Of a stretch of 64,000 nt of DNA, positions 8,318-16,769 are shown in pieces. Location: assembly GCA_016213845.1 (NCBI GenBank), contig JACQZN010000132.1, forward strand, positions 1 to 64,000, given 5' to 3'. The position numbers and the translations under genes were made by a program. Within the stretch, counting starts at the first letter, position 1. The number at the start of each line of letters is the position of its first letter. The stretch comes from Candidatus Wallbacteria bacterium. GTDB lineage: Bacteria > Muiribacteriota > UBA6191 > JACPRK01. Under the pieces are notes generated by a model. The model saw nothing but the letters and a program-made list of their open reading frames with translations. It searched no databases and was not told the origin of the DNA.

Positions 8318-9840
8318 CAAAAGTACGCGGTCAGCTTGGCGAACACTCCGCGCAGCTCGGCGTCGGCCTGGCTGCGGGTCGTGGCGCTCTTGGCGTTGTC
8401 GATGACGTCGAGCGCCATCAAGCGGTAGCCGACGGAAACCTGGTTGCGCTTGCTGAACTCGAAGTCGGAGCCCCACTCGTAGGCCAGCGCAATCTCGGCC
8501 TCGGTCATCGTCTCCTGGGCGGCGTCGAGACTCAGGTCGCTGTACTTCAGCATGCCCTTGATCAGGATGTCCTGGTTGATCTCCCAGTGGCCGACGAGCC
8601 CCAGGTACGGGATTGGAAAGAGCTCCGTGAAGCTGGTCGTGGCGCCGCCGCCGGTGACGGCGATGGTCGGGTCCATGACCTTGGAGCCGAGCATCCAGTC
8701 GAGGTGGAAGATGTGCCAGTCCAGCAGCCCCCAGCGGGTCCAGAGGTCGTACATGTCCACGTCGAACTGCAGCGCGGCGCCGGCGGCGTAGGCCGTGCCC
8801 TCGAATGTGAAGGCACCCGCCAACGTCGTCGAGTGGCGGATGGGCAAGTAGCTGGCTCCCCAGTGCGGGATGGCCATCTCGAGGCCCGCCTTGGTGTTGT
8901 TGTCGCTGGTGATCGCGCCGGTGCCCGTTCCCGTCGGGCCGCTGACGTTGCCGGTCAGCGTGTTGTACCAGACCGGGATGGCGATGCTGAATCCAGACGG
9001 GCCGTCTCGGCGCACCACGTGGCGATGCCGGAGATGGTGTGGGCCGTCCTGGCCGTTCTCCTCCCTGGGTGGCTGGCGCAGCCCCCGCAGATCCTCGCGT
9101 TCGCGCCGGTCGGCGTCAGCAACCTGCTCCGCATCCTCGCGAACCAGGTCCTTCTTGCCCTTGGAGGTCGATCGTTTTCCCCTGGGCATCGTGCCGGACA
9201 CGCTGCCGGCGCCGCCCCCGATGGGCACCTCCTCGCCGGTCTTCTCGCTCCAACCCTTGCGGTACACGACATTGCCGTTGTCGTCGTAGACGGTCTTCAC
9301 GCGGGCCCCGTTCTCCGAGCTCCAGACCCGGCGAACACTGTCCGCAGTGGGTGCGGGGACTTCGCCCTTGGCCCCGAAGTCGGAGTCGATGCGGCTGCGG
9401 GAGCGGTACGATGCGTCCGGCGCCGAGGCGCCGGATGCCTGCGAGAACTTCCGGGAGGAGCGTGTGTCCCGGGACCCGTCGGGTCTCGTTGCGTACGCAC
9501 CGCGGGCTTCCCGCTCGGAGAGCTCCCCCGCGCGCCATCGGCTCGAGACTGGCTGGCGAGCGACGGCCTTGGCCGGCGTGCCGCGCGATCGGCCGGCGGC
9601 GGGCCATGCCGCCTCGACGCCGGCGTCACGGGAGTCGAAATCCGAGCCCTCGGCGATGTCGTCCGCTTCGGCCGGCTGAGCGGCGCGGCGCGCGTAACTC
9701 CTCGCCACGGGCGCTCCCTCGGATCGCTGCCAGCGATCGGCCTGCGGATCGGAGTCGATCGCGTCATAGGCGGACGCGGAGAGCGAAAGGGATGAAAGGA
9801 GCAGGGCGTAGGCCCAGGGGCGCGCGCGAACGATGGACAT
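8317..9840 (-). CDS. exported outer-membrane beta-barrel-like protein with an Arg-rich N-terminal half
   Basis: 507 residues. Residues 1-24 are a Sec signal ending 'LSLSASA'. Residues about 25-270 are low-complexity, rich in Arg, Ser and Asp. From about 275 the protein alternates polar and aromatic residues in amphipathic strands ('GFSIAIPVWYN', 'AGAFTFEGTAYAAGA', 'ALAYEWGSDFEFS') and ends in 'KLTAYF'. A C-terminal aromatic residue is the usual BAM signal of outer-membrane barrels. No family is recognised. The Arg-rich middle looked like a possible frameshift, but third codon positions stay G/C-rich in this frame, so I keep it intact. GAGG lies 8 nt before the ATG. It follows the pilin/propeller genes by 80 bp. 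Confidence 0.7.
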   Translation of the reverse strand: MSIVRARPWAYALLLSSLSLSASAYDAIDSDPQADRWQRSEGAPVARSYARRAAQPAEADDIAEGSDFDSRDAGVEAAWPAAGRSRGTPAKAVARQPVSSRWRAGELSEREARGAYATRPDGSRDTRSSRKFSQASGASAPDASYRSRSRIDSDFGAKGEVPAPTADSVRRVWSSENGARVKTVYDDNGNVVYRKGWSEKTGEEVPIGGGAGSVSGTMPRGKRSTSKGKKDLVREDAEQVADADRREREDLRGLRQPPREENGQDGPHHLRHRHVVRRDGPSGFSIAIPVWYNTLTGNVSGPTGTGTGAITSDNNTKAGLEMAIPHWGASYLPIRHSTTLAGAFTFEGTAYAAGAALQFDVDMYDLWTRWGLLDWHIFHLDWMLGSKVMDPTIAVTGGGATTSFTELFPIPYLGLVGHWEINQDILIKGMLKYSDLSLDAAQETMTEAEIALAYEWGSDFEFSKRNQVSVGYRLMALDVIDNAKSATTRSQADAELRGVFAKLTAYF

Positions 9841-9920
9841 GAAAAGACCTCACGGTCGGGCCGATCCGAAATGGAGGCTCCCTTCGGATTTCGGCACGGC
9901 GCGGCCCGAAGGTGAGCCGG

Positions 9921-10832
9921 CTACCGTTCGGTCGCGCGGAAGTCGGGTTGGAAACGGTCGTGGGCGGAGTCGAGCACCGCATGGCCACCGGTCGACAGGT
10001 CGAACAGGCAGAGCCTCCAGCCGGCGGGCGTCTTCTCGTCGAAGAGGAGCAGGTTCCCAGACCCCACCGCCAGCGGGTGCAGCTTCCAGCCCGCAAACCG
10101 GGTGAGCTGTCGCGGCTGGCCCTTTCCGGTCGTGGCCATCGACCAGAACTGGTAGCCGTCGGGTCCGCTTGCGGCGAACAGCACGTCTTTCGCGTCGGCC
10201 GAGAAGGACGGTGTCTCATTGAACTCGGACGTCTCGGCTGCGGCTTCCCAGATCAGCTTGCCCTCCCCGTCCAGAAGGCCGACTCTCCACACCTCCGAGC
10301 CCTCCTTGCGCAGCTGGCAGGCAATGCGAGTCCCATCCGGCGAAACTCGCGGAGCCAGAGCGTCGTGGCCTGCGGGCCCCAGCATGGTCACATCTCCGCC
10401 CAGGACGCCGACCTTGCAGATCTGCCAGGCCGTCCCCCGGTGGCTTTCGAAGTAGATCGTGCGGCCGTCCGCCGACCAGCACGGCGCCTGGTCGATGGTG
10501 GGCCCCGAGGTGAGCTGCGTGGGCGTGATGCCGCCCGAAACCCCGACGACGAAGAGGTGAGACTTCCCGGCGCGAGTGGACTGGTAGACGACACTCGCTC
10601 CGTCCGGTGAGAGGCGCGGCGCCAGATCCTCCGCGGGGTGAAGGCTCAGATTGCGCGCCGTGACCCCGCCGTCGGCGCTCACGAAAATGTCCGTCTGGCT
10701 GCCGGCCTTTTCATGGTAGGCGAGCAGGCCGGCCGGCAGTTTCGGCCCGGCGGCGCCGGCTGCGAGCGGCGTCAACAGGCATGATGCCAGGGCCAGCAGT
10801 GGTGCGAGAGGGGCAGGGCTGCGGAAGGTCAT
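9921..10832 (-). CDS. exported WD40-like (PD40/TolB-type) beta-propeller protein
   Basis: 303 residues. The start at 10832 is chosen because GAGGAG lies 6 nt before it and the next residues form a clean signal peptide ('PLLALASCLLTPLAAG'). The mature part repeats a motif of about 45 residues: 'LAPRLSPDGASVVYQS', 'APCWSADGRTIYFES', 'LAPRVSPDGTRIACQ', 'TPSFSADAKDVLFA'. These S-P-D-G blades are typical of TolB-like PD40 propellers, which act as binding platforms. The start is 13 bp after the stop of the PilX-like gene, so co-transcription with the pilin genes is likely. Confidence 0.82.
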   Translation of the reverse strand: MTFRSPAPLAPLLALASCLLTPLAAGAAGPKLPAGLLAYHEKAGSQTDIFVSADGGVTARNLSLHPAEDLAPRLSPDGASVVYQSTRAGKSHLFVVGVSGGITPTQLTSGPTIDQAPCWSADGRTIYFESHRGTAWQICKVGVLGGDVTMLGPAGHDALAPRVSPDGTRIACQLRKEGSEVWRVGLLDGEGKLIWEAAAETSEFNETPSFSADAKDVLFAASGPDGYQFWSMATTGKGQPRQLTRFAGWKLHPLAVGSGNLLLFDEKTPAGWRLCLFDLSTGGHAVLDSAHDRFQPDFRATER

Positions 10833-10845
10833 CGGGTTCTCCTCG

Positions 10846-11541
10846 TCATGGATCGGGCGCGCTCCGGTCGGAATCGGAAGGGCCGCCGGCGGCGGCGACG
10901 GCACAGGCCAGCTTGAAGAGATTCCAGCGGAGCTCGGCGCGGCTCACGGAGGCGAGCGATTCGACGTAGCGCGTGTTGGCTGCGCGCACGCTCTGGGTGA
11001 ACGCTTGCTGGGCGGCCGGCAGGTCGGGCGAGGCGCCGGCGGCGGTGTCCGGCAAGGTCATCACGGTCTTGACCAAAGCCACGTGGCCGGACCCGGGCGC
11101 GGCCGCCGGAGGAGTCGATTCGGCCGTTTCAGGCGCGGAAGCGTCCGGCGACGGGTCCTCCCCCGTGGCCGACTTCAGGAAGCTCGGGTCGACCTCGACC
11201 TTTGCGAAGAGAGTTGTCCGGAGCTCGTGGAAGGAGCCGTGCGCGAGCACGTCCGTCACCGGTTCCCCGAACGCGCCGGTTCCGGGCTGAAACTGCAGGC
11301 TCACCTTACCCCCGCCGTAGTCGAACGTATCCGACAGCGCAGTCTGGCCGTGCTTGAGCTGGTGAAGTGCCCGCTGCAGTCCGGCTTCGGCCAGGTAGCG
11401 GGACTCCAGGCTCTGGCGGACTCGGCGCTGGGCGGACAGGTTGAAGGTCGAGCGCATCGAGAGCATCGCCCCGAGCCCGAACAGTACGAGCGCCAGTCCC
11501 AGGACCAGATAGAGCGCCATCCCCTTGCGACCGCTCACCAT
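10846..11541 (-). CDS. PilX/GspK-like minor pilin-type membrane protein
   Basis: 231 residues. A short basic leader 'SGRKG' precedes a single N-terminal hydrophobic helix ('MALYLVLGLALVLFGLGAML'), then 'RYLAEAGLQRAL', which resembles the helix after the membrane segment in PilX/GspK-type minor pilins. The residue at +5 after the putative cleavage Gly is not Glu, as in GspK-type tip subunits. The middle is Pro/Ala-rich. Its start overlaps the end of the preceding pilin-like gene by 7 bp, so translation is probably coupled. Confidence 0.65.
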   Translation of the reverse strand: MVSGRKGMALYLVLGLALVLFGLGAMLSMRSTFNLSAQRRVRQSLESRYLAEAGLQRALHQLKHGQTALSDTFDYGGGKVSLQFQPGTGAFGEPVTDVLAHGSFHELRTTLFAKVEVDPSFLKSATGEDPSPDASAPETAESTPPAAAPGSGHVALVKTVMTLPDTAAGASPDLPAAQQAFTQSVRAANTRYVESLASVSRAELRWNLFKLACAVAAAGGPSDSDRSAPDP

Positions 11542-12053
11542 CCTCGGACTCCTATGGCCGTCGAGATCGGAAGGGTCTCCCGTTTACCGCCCACCTCGCG
11601 CCCCAGCGTGAAGTCCAGGCGAACCAGCCGGTGGCCGCGGTCCACGCTGAACGCTGCCGAGTCGACGTCGCTGCACAGCACGCGCTCCTCGGCAGGTTGC
11701 CAGGTGGCCGGGTCGACCACCTGCCGCAGGATGCGGGAGGTCGCCTTCTGATAGGCATAGAGCACGATCTCGTGCTGCAGCGTGCGGAACGCCACGAACG
11801 GGTATGCCCGGTCGGTCCGCATCGGAAGCAGGAGCTCCCGGGCCTCCGTCACCTCCTGAGTCAGCCGGTAGACGAGCAGCGTGGCTTGCTGCTGGAGATC
11901 GGCCTCGGCCAGGCCGGTGGCTGCGCGACGCTGACCGGTGGACATCAACCCAAACGCGACGAGCAACAGAATCGCGAAAAGAGCGGCCGCGACAGCGGTC
12001 GCAGTCAGCGTGAAGCCGCGCCTGTCCTGGAGAGTGACGGTCTTGCGGCTCAC
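11535..12053 (-). CDS. PilW/GspJ-like prepilin-type protein
   Basis: 172 residues. The leader 'MSRKTVTLQDRRG' is followed by 'FTLTATAVAAALFAILLLVA', a type IV prepilin-like cleavage site (G before F) and hydrophobic alpha-1 helix. The conserved Glu at +5 is replaced by Ala. The rest alternates helix and strands as in minor pseudopilins. It overlaps both neighbours (4 bp upstream, 7 bp downstream), so it is the middle gene of a pilin-like operon. Confidence 0.68.
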   Translation of the reverse strand: MSRKTVTLQDRRGFTLTATAVAAALFAILLLVAFGLMSTGQRRAATGLAEADLQQQATLLVYRLTQEVTEARELLLPMRTDRAYPFVAFRTLQHEIVLYAYQKATSRILRQVVDPATWQPAEERVLCSDVDSAAFSVDRGHRLVRLDFTLGREVGGKRETLPISTAIGVRGW

Positions 12054-12427
12054 AGTGTCAGCTCGCAGAGCAGCGTGCGCAGTTTGACCTCCCGGCGGGA
12101 GGAGCCGCGGTCGGCAGGCCAGCTCACGGTCACAGCCAGGTCATGCAGGTCCGCGGAGCCCTGGTAAGGCTGGACGTCGACCTTGACCGAAAAGCGCTCC
12201 ACCTCGTCGTCTGGGAGCGCCGCGGCCTCGGCGGGCGGCAAGAGCAACGCTTCCTCGAGCCGCTTCTGGGCCAGGAACAGCGCCCGCGCGTGCAGCTCGG
12301 AGCGCCGCGTATCGGCGCTGGCGTTCAGCACCAACTGCACGATCGGCAGCAGCAGAAACGACAAGAGCGCCACCGCGCACAGCACCTCCACGATGCTGAG
12401 ACCTCGCCGGAGCCTGCGGAGCTTCAC
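12050..12427 (-). CDS. PilV/GspI-like prepilin-type protein
   Basis: 125 residues from the GTG at 12427. The prepilin site is 'RRG|LSIVEVLCAVALLSFLL', with the conserved Glu at +5, so this member has the canonical signal for PilD methylation and assembly. The open frame extends up to 12469, but that start lies inside the long palindrome at 12451-12511, so I favour 12427. It heads the run of three pilin-like genes, followed by the propeller and beta-barrel genes. Confidence 0.68.
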   Translation of the reverse strand: MKLRRLRRGLSIVEVLCAVALLSFLLLPIVQLVLNASADTRRSELHARALFLAQKRLEEALLLPPAEAAALPDDEVERFSVKVDVQPYQGSADLHDLAVTVSWPADRGSSRREVKLRTLLCELTL

Positions 12428-12450
12428 GCCTTCAAGGATACGGAAAAACC

Positions 12451-12511
12451 GGGAAAACCGGGGACACACGACCTATTTTAAAAAAATAGGTCGTGTGTCC
12501 CCGGTTTTCCC
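12451..12511. repeat. long perfect palindrome (REP-like), 29-bp arms, 3-nt loop
   Basis: Left arm 12451-12479 and right arm 12483-12511 are exact reverse complements. The core GGGACACACGAC recurs in the palindrome at 55526-55619. It lies between the CAP-domain gene and the pilin genes, 7 bp after the CAP stop, where its transcript could fold into a very stable hairpin that separates the two units. No RAYT-type transposase is present in the window. Confidence 0.9.
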
Positions 12512-12518
12512 TTCGGTC

Positions 12519-13457
12519 TCAGTCGCGGAAGTTCTGCGTGTTGTAGGCGTACTGGCTGCCGATGACGGTGCCCAGGCCGACGCGGGCGACTTGCGGGTCG
12601 AGGAGGTTGGCGCGGTGGCCCGGGCTGTTCATGTAGCCTTCCATCATGTCGCGGGCCAGCTCGGCCGGGGACTGGGCGGTGCGGCGGCCGGTGCCGGTGA
12701 CCTGGACGTTGGAGCCGAGCTTGTAGGGGAACTTGGCGATGTTCTCGGTGGCTCGCCGGAAGCTGACGCCGCCCTTGCGGAAGCGATCGCCGACGGTCTT
12801 GTTCTCTTCAACCGGCGACTTGTGGTCGAAGTAGCCCAGCGAGTACATCTCCTCACTGTGCTTGCGGGCGACGATGTCGAGCTTCTTGTCGGAGGTGACG
12901 GAGCCGAGCTCGTTCTTGCGGCGGACCTGATTGATGAGGTCGAACATGGCGATTTCGCTGGCCGCCTCTTCCAGGCTGATGGGGTCGGCCTTGGCGCGCT
13001 CGCGCGGATCGGCGGAATCCTTCTGACTCTGCTGGGCGGCGAAGCGATCGAGGACCTGCGGATCGGAGCTGTCGGGTGCGGCGGGAGCCGTGGCCAGCGT
13101 GTCGCTCGAGCTCTGCGGCGCCAGCGGGGAGGAGGGATCGACCGGCAGCGCGGTCGCGTCGGGTGCCTTGGGGCCGTAGTAGGGCGGCGGGTAGGGACGG
13201 CGCGGCGCGTAGCTGTTGTAGCTGGGCCTTCCGGTGGCGTGGATGCTTGCGACTGGCGAGTCGAGGTCGAAGCGCCCGCCGTTGGGGCCGCCCTCGGCGT
13301 TGAGGCGGAAGTCGGGCCCGTCGACGCGGACCTGCCCCCCGTTTTCGTTGCCGCGGAACATGACGTTGAACATCTTCTGGCACCCGAAATCGAAGCTGAC
13401 GGGCACCATGAGCAGAACGGTCACGACCAGGCGGGCGATTCGGTTCCCTGAGCGCAT
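12519..13457 (-). CDS. exported CAP/SCP-domain (YkwD-like) protein
   Basis: 312 residues from the ATG at 13457, which has AGGAGG about 8 nt upstream. The N-terminus is a membrane/export signal ('IARLVVTVLLMVPVSF') followed by 'DFGCQ', possibly a non-canonical lipoprotein site. The middle (about 40-165) is Pro/Ser/Ala-rich linker. The C-terminal 140 residues are a CAP domain: 'LINQVRRKNELGSV', 'HSEEMYSLGYFDHKSP', 'ENIAKFPYK', 'GYMNSPGHRANLLDP'. The His and Glu residues that line the CAP cavity are present. Members are secreted proteins of variable role. Confidence 0.88.
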   Translation of the reverse strand: MRSGNRIARLVVTVLLMVPVSFDFGCQKMFNVMFRGNENGGQVRVDGPDFRLNAEGGPNGGRFDLDSPVASIHATGRPSYNSYAPRRPYPPPYYGPKAPDATALPVDPSSPLAPQSSSDTLATAPAAPDSSDPQVLDRFAAQQSQKDSADPRERAKADPISLEEAASEIAMFDLINQVRRKNELGSVTSDKKLDIVARKHSEEMYSLGYFDHKSPVEENKTVGDRFRKGGVSFRRATENIAKFPYKLGSNVQVTGTGRRTAQSPAELARDMMEGYMNSPGHRANLLDPQVARVGLGTVIGSQYAYNTQNFRD

Positions 13458-13562
13458 ACTCCATCCTCCTCGTGGCACAGGATGACCAGACCGCTAAGAA
13501 TTATTCGGAAACGCTCACGGATCGTCAATCCGCTAAATTCGGCGGGCGCCAGGCCGCCGGGA

Positions 13563-14222
13563 TCATGTCTCTCGGCGGTCGAAGGCCTCCCATCGGCACT
13601 CCAGCTCTGCGGCCAACCAGGCCAGCATCGCCGGAACGGTCGGCACCGCTCCCGGGGCGACGTGCTCGGCCAGGCTGGTCGCGATGTCACGCAGGCCTTC
13701 CGGAAAGCGGGTCGACACATTGACGCCGATACCGATCGCCAGGAACTCGAGCCGGCGCGAATTGCCAACGGTGGCCGATTCCGCCAGGATACCGGCCAGC
13801 TTCCGCCCGCCAAGCAGCACGTCGTTAGGGGGCTTCATGACGCACTCGATTCCCAGGTGGGCACGCAGGCACTCGATCAGCGCGCCCGCCATGAGGGCGG
13901 TTGCTCGGGGAGCCAGCGAGGCGTCCACCTGCGGATAGAAGAGGAAGGTGGACCAGAGGCCTCCGCCGGCCGGTGAGTGCCAGGGGTCTCCTTTGCGGCC
14001 TCTCCCTCGGGTCTGTTCGTCGGCGGCGACGATGGTCCCCGAGGGCCAGCGGGCCGCGGCCAGCAGCTTGGCGACGTCGTTGGTGGAGTCGCAGCGTTGC
14101 AGCCAGACGAGCGAGCGTCCGAGCCAGCGCGACCTCGCTTCACGCTCGAAGGCGCCCTCCAGGTCCGCTCGCCTGGGTCCCAGTTCCCCGGGTTGCTTCC
14201 CGGATGCCGCGGCGTCCGTCAA
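13563..14222 (-). CDS. birA: biotin--[acetyl-CoA-carboxylase] ligase
   Basis: 219 residues, the length of monofunctional (class I) biotin ligases without the N-terminal repressor domain. Motifs: 'RCDSTNDVA', the biotinyl-AMP loop 'TRGRGRKGDPW' (usually GRGRxGRxW, so slightly off) and 'MKPPNDVLLGGRKLAG' (usually KWPNDV). It activates biotin with ATP and transfers it to carboxylase carrier lysines. Its ATG overlaps the nadC stop by 4 bp, so the two are translationally coupled. Confidence 0.92.
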   Translation of the reverse strand: MTDAAASGKQPGELGPRRADLEGAFEREARSRWLGRSLVWLQRCDSTNDVAKLLAAARWPSGTIVAADEQTRGRGRKGDPWHSPAGGGLWSTFLFYPQVDASLAPRATALMAGALIECLRAHLGIECVMKPPNDVLLGGRKLAGILAESATVGNSRRLEFLAIGIGVNVSTRFPEGLRDIATSLAEHVAPGAVPTVPAMLAWLAAELECRWEAFDRRET

Positions 14223-15073
14223 GCGGGCGGGGCCAGGTCGAGGCTCAAGTCGAGCGAGACGGCAGAGTGAGTGAGAGCGCCGATCGAGACGATATCGACG
14301 CCGGTAGAGCTGATAGCGCCGATGGTGTCGAGGCGCACGCCGCCGCTAGCTTCGAAGAGAGCCTTGCCGCGCAGCTCCCGGACGGTCTCGCGCATCGCGT
14401 CGGGGGTCATGTTGTCGAGCAGGAGGATGTCGGCCCGGGCCGCGACCGCTTCGCGTGCCTGTTCGATTCCCGTGACTTCTACCTCGATCCGCAGCGGGTG
14501 CGGGGCGTGGGCGCGCGCCCGCTCGACGGCAGGTGAGACGCCCCCACAGGCGGCGATGTGGTTGTCCTTGATGAGGATGCCGTCCGACAGGTTGAATCGG
14601 TGGTTGGACCCGCCGCCGCACCGCACCGCGTACCGCTCAAGAGCACGCAATCCCGGAGTGGTCTTGCGAGTGTCGGCCACGCGCGTGCCCGGCGCGCAGG
14701 CGTCCACGAACTTGCGCGTGAGCGTCGCGATGCCGCTCAACCGGGCGACGAGATTCAACGCCACGCGCTCGCCGGTCAGGATGGAGCGCGCGGGTCCTTC
14801 CAGGCGGGCAATCGTCGACTCGGGCGCGAGCCGGGAGCCGTCCTCGACCTCGAGCCGCACACGCACCCTGGGGTCGAGTCGTCCAAAGATCGGCGCCAGC
14901 AACACCCCGCCGGCGAGTACACCCGGCACGCGGCTGAACAGCCTGGCGACGCCCTGCTGGTCCTCGGGTATGAGGAGGCTCGAGGTCAGGTCGCCGCTGG
15001 GGCCGATGTCCTCGGCAAAGGCGAGCTCGAGGATCGCGCGAATGGCCTCGGGGCTGGGGGGCATGGGCGCCAT
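14219..15073 (-). CDS. nadC: nicotinate-nucleotide pyrophosphorylase (quinolinate phosphoribosyltransferase)
   Basis: 284 residues, family length. It converts quinolinate and PRPP to nicotinate mononucleotide in de novo NAD synthesis. Signature segments are 'ADTRKTTPGLRALERYA', 'CGGGSNHRFNLSDGILIKDN', 'EVEVTGIEQAREA' and 'EASGGVRLDTIGA'. It is the first gene of a nadC-birA pair and divergent from pheS, 107 bp away. The upstream genes nadA/nadB are not in the window. Confidence 0.95.
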   Translation of the reverse strand: MAPMPPSPEAIRAILELAFAEDIGPSGDLTSSLLIPEDQQGVARLFSRVPGVLAGGVLLAPIFGRLDPRVRVRLEVEDGSRLAPESTIARLEGPARSILTGERVALNLVARLSGIATLTRKFVDACAPGTRVADTRKTTPGLRALERYAVRCGGGSNHRFNLSDGILIKDNHIAACGGVSPAVERARAHAPHPLRIEVEVTGIEQAREAVAARADILLLDNMTPDAMRETVRELRGKALFEASGGVRLDTIGAISSTGVDIVSIGALTHSAVSLDLSLDLAPPA

Positions 15074-15092
15074 GACGGAGCCGAGTTTGACA

Positions 15093-15101
15093 TGCTACAC
15101 T
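15093..15101 (+). promoter_or_regulatory. extended -10 candidate for pheS (TGCTACACT)
   Basis: TG-C-TACACT lies 79 nt before the pheS ATG. A perfect TTGACA directly before it (15087-15092) is far too close to serve as its -35, so the element would act as an extended -10 promoter. Confidence 0.4.
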
Positions 15102-15180
15102 GCGCGCCGCAAGCCCGCCACGACACCGCGCGCGGGCCGGGACGGGCCGAAGCCCTGAACCTGCCGGAGACGCGACACCC

Positions 15181-16203
15181 ATGAATCACATCGAAAGTCT
15201 CGAAGGTCTTCGCGCTGAAGCGCTTTCGGCCATTGCCGGCGCCGCCGACCTCAAGCAGCTGGAGGCCGCCCGCGTGAAGTACCTGGGGCGCAAGAGCTCG
15301 CTGCTGCAGGTGCTGCGAGAGCTGGGACAGCTCGAGCCCGACAAGCGCGCAGTCGTCGGCAAGCTGGCCAACGACGTGAAACGCGACGTCAGCGAGGCCT
15401 TGGAGAGCCGCGAGGGCGGCCTGGCGGCGGCGGCCCGCGAAGCCACTCTGAAGTCGGATGCCTTCGACCTGACGCTTCCGGGCGAAACCGTCCGCACCGG
15501 CCGCGTGCATCCGCTGAACCAGACCGCCGAGGAGATCGTGCAGATCTTCCGTTCGATGGGATTCGAGGTGGCCGACGGCCCCGAAATCGAAGACGAGTAC
15601 CACAACTTCGAGGCGCTCAACATGCCCGCCTTCCACCCGGCGCGAGACATGCAAGACACCTTCTTCATCGGCTCGAATCTGCTCCTGCGCACTCACACCA
15701 GCAACGTGCAGATTCGCGCCATGAAGAGCCGCAAGCCGCCGCTGGCCGTCCTGGCCCCCGGCAAGGTCTACCGCCGCGACTCCGATATCACGCATTCCCC
15801 GATGTTCCACCAGATCGAGGGGTTCATGGTGGACGAGCGGATCACCTTCGGCCACCTGAAGTCGGTGCTGTCGAGCTTCGTGCGCGCCATCTTCGGCAAG
15901 ACTCGCAAGGTGCGGTTTCGCCCCAGCTACTTCCCGTTCGTCGAGCCGGGCGCCGAGATGGACGTCGAGTGCGTCATGTGCGACGGCCAGGGCTGTCGTG
16001 TCTGCAAGTCGAGCGGCTGGCTCGAGATCCTGGGCGCCGGCATGATCCACCCGAAGGTCCTCGAACACGTCGGCTACGATAGCGAGAAGTACACCGGCTT
16101 CGCGTTCGGCATGGGCATCGAGCGCATCGCCATGCTCCGCCACCGCATCAGCGACATCCGCCTCTTCTTCGAGAACGACGTGCGCTTCCTCGAGCAGTTC
16201 TGA
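15181..16203 (+). CDS. pheS: phenylalanyl-tRNA synthetase alpha subunit
   Basis: 340 residues, normal for PheS. It forms the catalytic half of the alpha2-beta2 enzyme. Visible are the N-terminal coiled arm (about 1-90), 'GRVHPLNQT', 'GFEVADGPEIEDEYHNFEAL', motif 2 'YRRDSDITHSPMFHQIEGF', and motif 3 'GFAFGMGIERIAMLRHR'. The family's four-Cys segment is present as 'CVMCDGQGCRVC'. The beta-subunit gene pheT, which usually follows directly, is absent here; a TPR gene follows instead. Confidence 0.97.
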   Translation: MNHIESLEGLRAEALSAIAGAADLKQLEAARVKYLGRKSSLLQVLRELGQLEPDKRAVVGKLANDVKRDVSEALESREGGLAAAAREATLKSDAFDLTLPGETVRTGRVHPLNQTAEEIVQIFRSMGFEVADGPEIEDEYHNFEALNMPAFHPARDMQDTFFIGSNLLLRTHTSNVQIRAMKSRKPPLAVLAPGKVYRRDSDITHSPMFHQIEGFMVDERITFGHLKSVLSSFVRAIFGKTRKVRFRPSYFPFVEPGAEMDVECVMCDGQGCRVCKSSGWLEILGAGMIHPKVLEHVGYDSEKYTGFAFGMGIERIAMLRHRISDIRLFFENDVRFLEQF

Positions 16204-16267
16204 GCCACACCGTGGAAAGACGGCTTTCGTGGCTTTCGCGGCTGCCACGGTGGTAACTTCGAAACCG

Positions 16268-16762
16268 ATGGGACGCAACGCCAACGAGCTGCGCATGCGG
16301 CGCGCCATGGAGCTCTGGGAAGAGGGCTATCGCGCCATGCTGCAGGGTGAGCTCGACAGCGCCATCGAGCTGTTCGGGAACTCCATCGAGGTCCACCCGA
16401 CCGCCGAGGCCCACACCTTCCGCGGATGGGCCTTCAGCTTCCAGGGAAAGGTCGACGAGGCGATTGCGGAGTGCCACAAGGCGATCGACGTCGACCCGTC
16501 CTTCGGCAATCCCTACAACGACATCGGCAGCTACCTGATGGCCAAGGGCGAGTTGGACGAGGCAATCCCGTGGTTCGAAAGAGCCAAGGAGGCCCCGCGT
16601 TACGAGCCGCGTCATTTCCCGTACCTGAACCTGGGGCGCGTGTTCACCCAGAAGGGGCTGCTGCGCAAGGCGCTCGAGGAGTTCAAGGTCGCCCTCGAGA
16701 TCCACCCGGGCGACGAGATGGCCACCGGCGCGGTCGAGGCCCTGACTCGACAGCTGAACTGA
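16268..16762 (+). CDS. small TPR-repeat protein
   Basis: 164 residues from the ATG at 16268 (an in-frame start at 16229 would add 13 unlikely residues). About three to four TPR helical pairs are visible: 'GYRAMLQGELDSAIELFGNS', 'FSFQGKVDEAIAECHKAIDV', 'LMAKGELDEAIPWFERAK', 'LLRKALEEFKVALEI'. There is no signal peptide or membrane segment. It lies between pheS and the ThiF-like gene (7 bp before the latter), so the three may be co-transcribed. Partner unknown. Confidence 0.85.
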   Translation: MGRNANELRMRRAMELWEEGYRAMLQGELDSAIELFGNSIEVHPTAEAHTFRGWAFSFQGKVDEAIAECHKAIDVDPSFGNPYNDIGSYLMAKGELDEAIPWFERAKEAPRYEPRHFPYLNLGRVFTQKGLLRKALEEFKVALEIHPGDEMATGAVEALTRQLN

Positions 16763-16769
16763 GTCGCCG

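Noticed and set aside
8995..9200. Possible frameshift in the Arg-rich middle of the beta-barrel protein
   Set aside because: Third codon positions remain G/C-rich in the annotated frame throughout this stretch, and the flanking parts are in the same frame.
12428..12469. Upstream GTG start (12469) for the PilV-like gene
   Set aside because: It lies within the long palindrome and would add 14 residues before the prepilin leader; the GTG at 12427 gives a normal short leader.
15087..15101. TTGACA and TACACT as a classic -35/-10 pair before pheS
   Set aside because: The two boxes are only 3 bp apart, so they cannot form one promoter; I kept the -10 as an extended -10 only.
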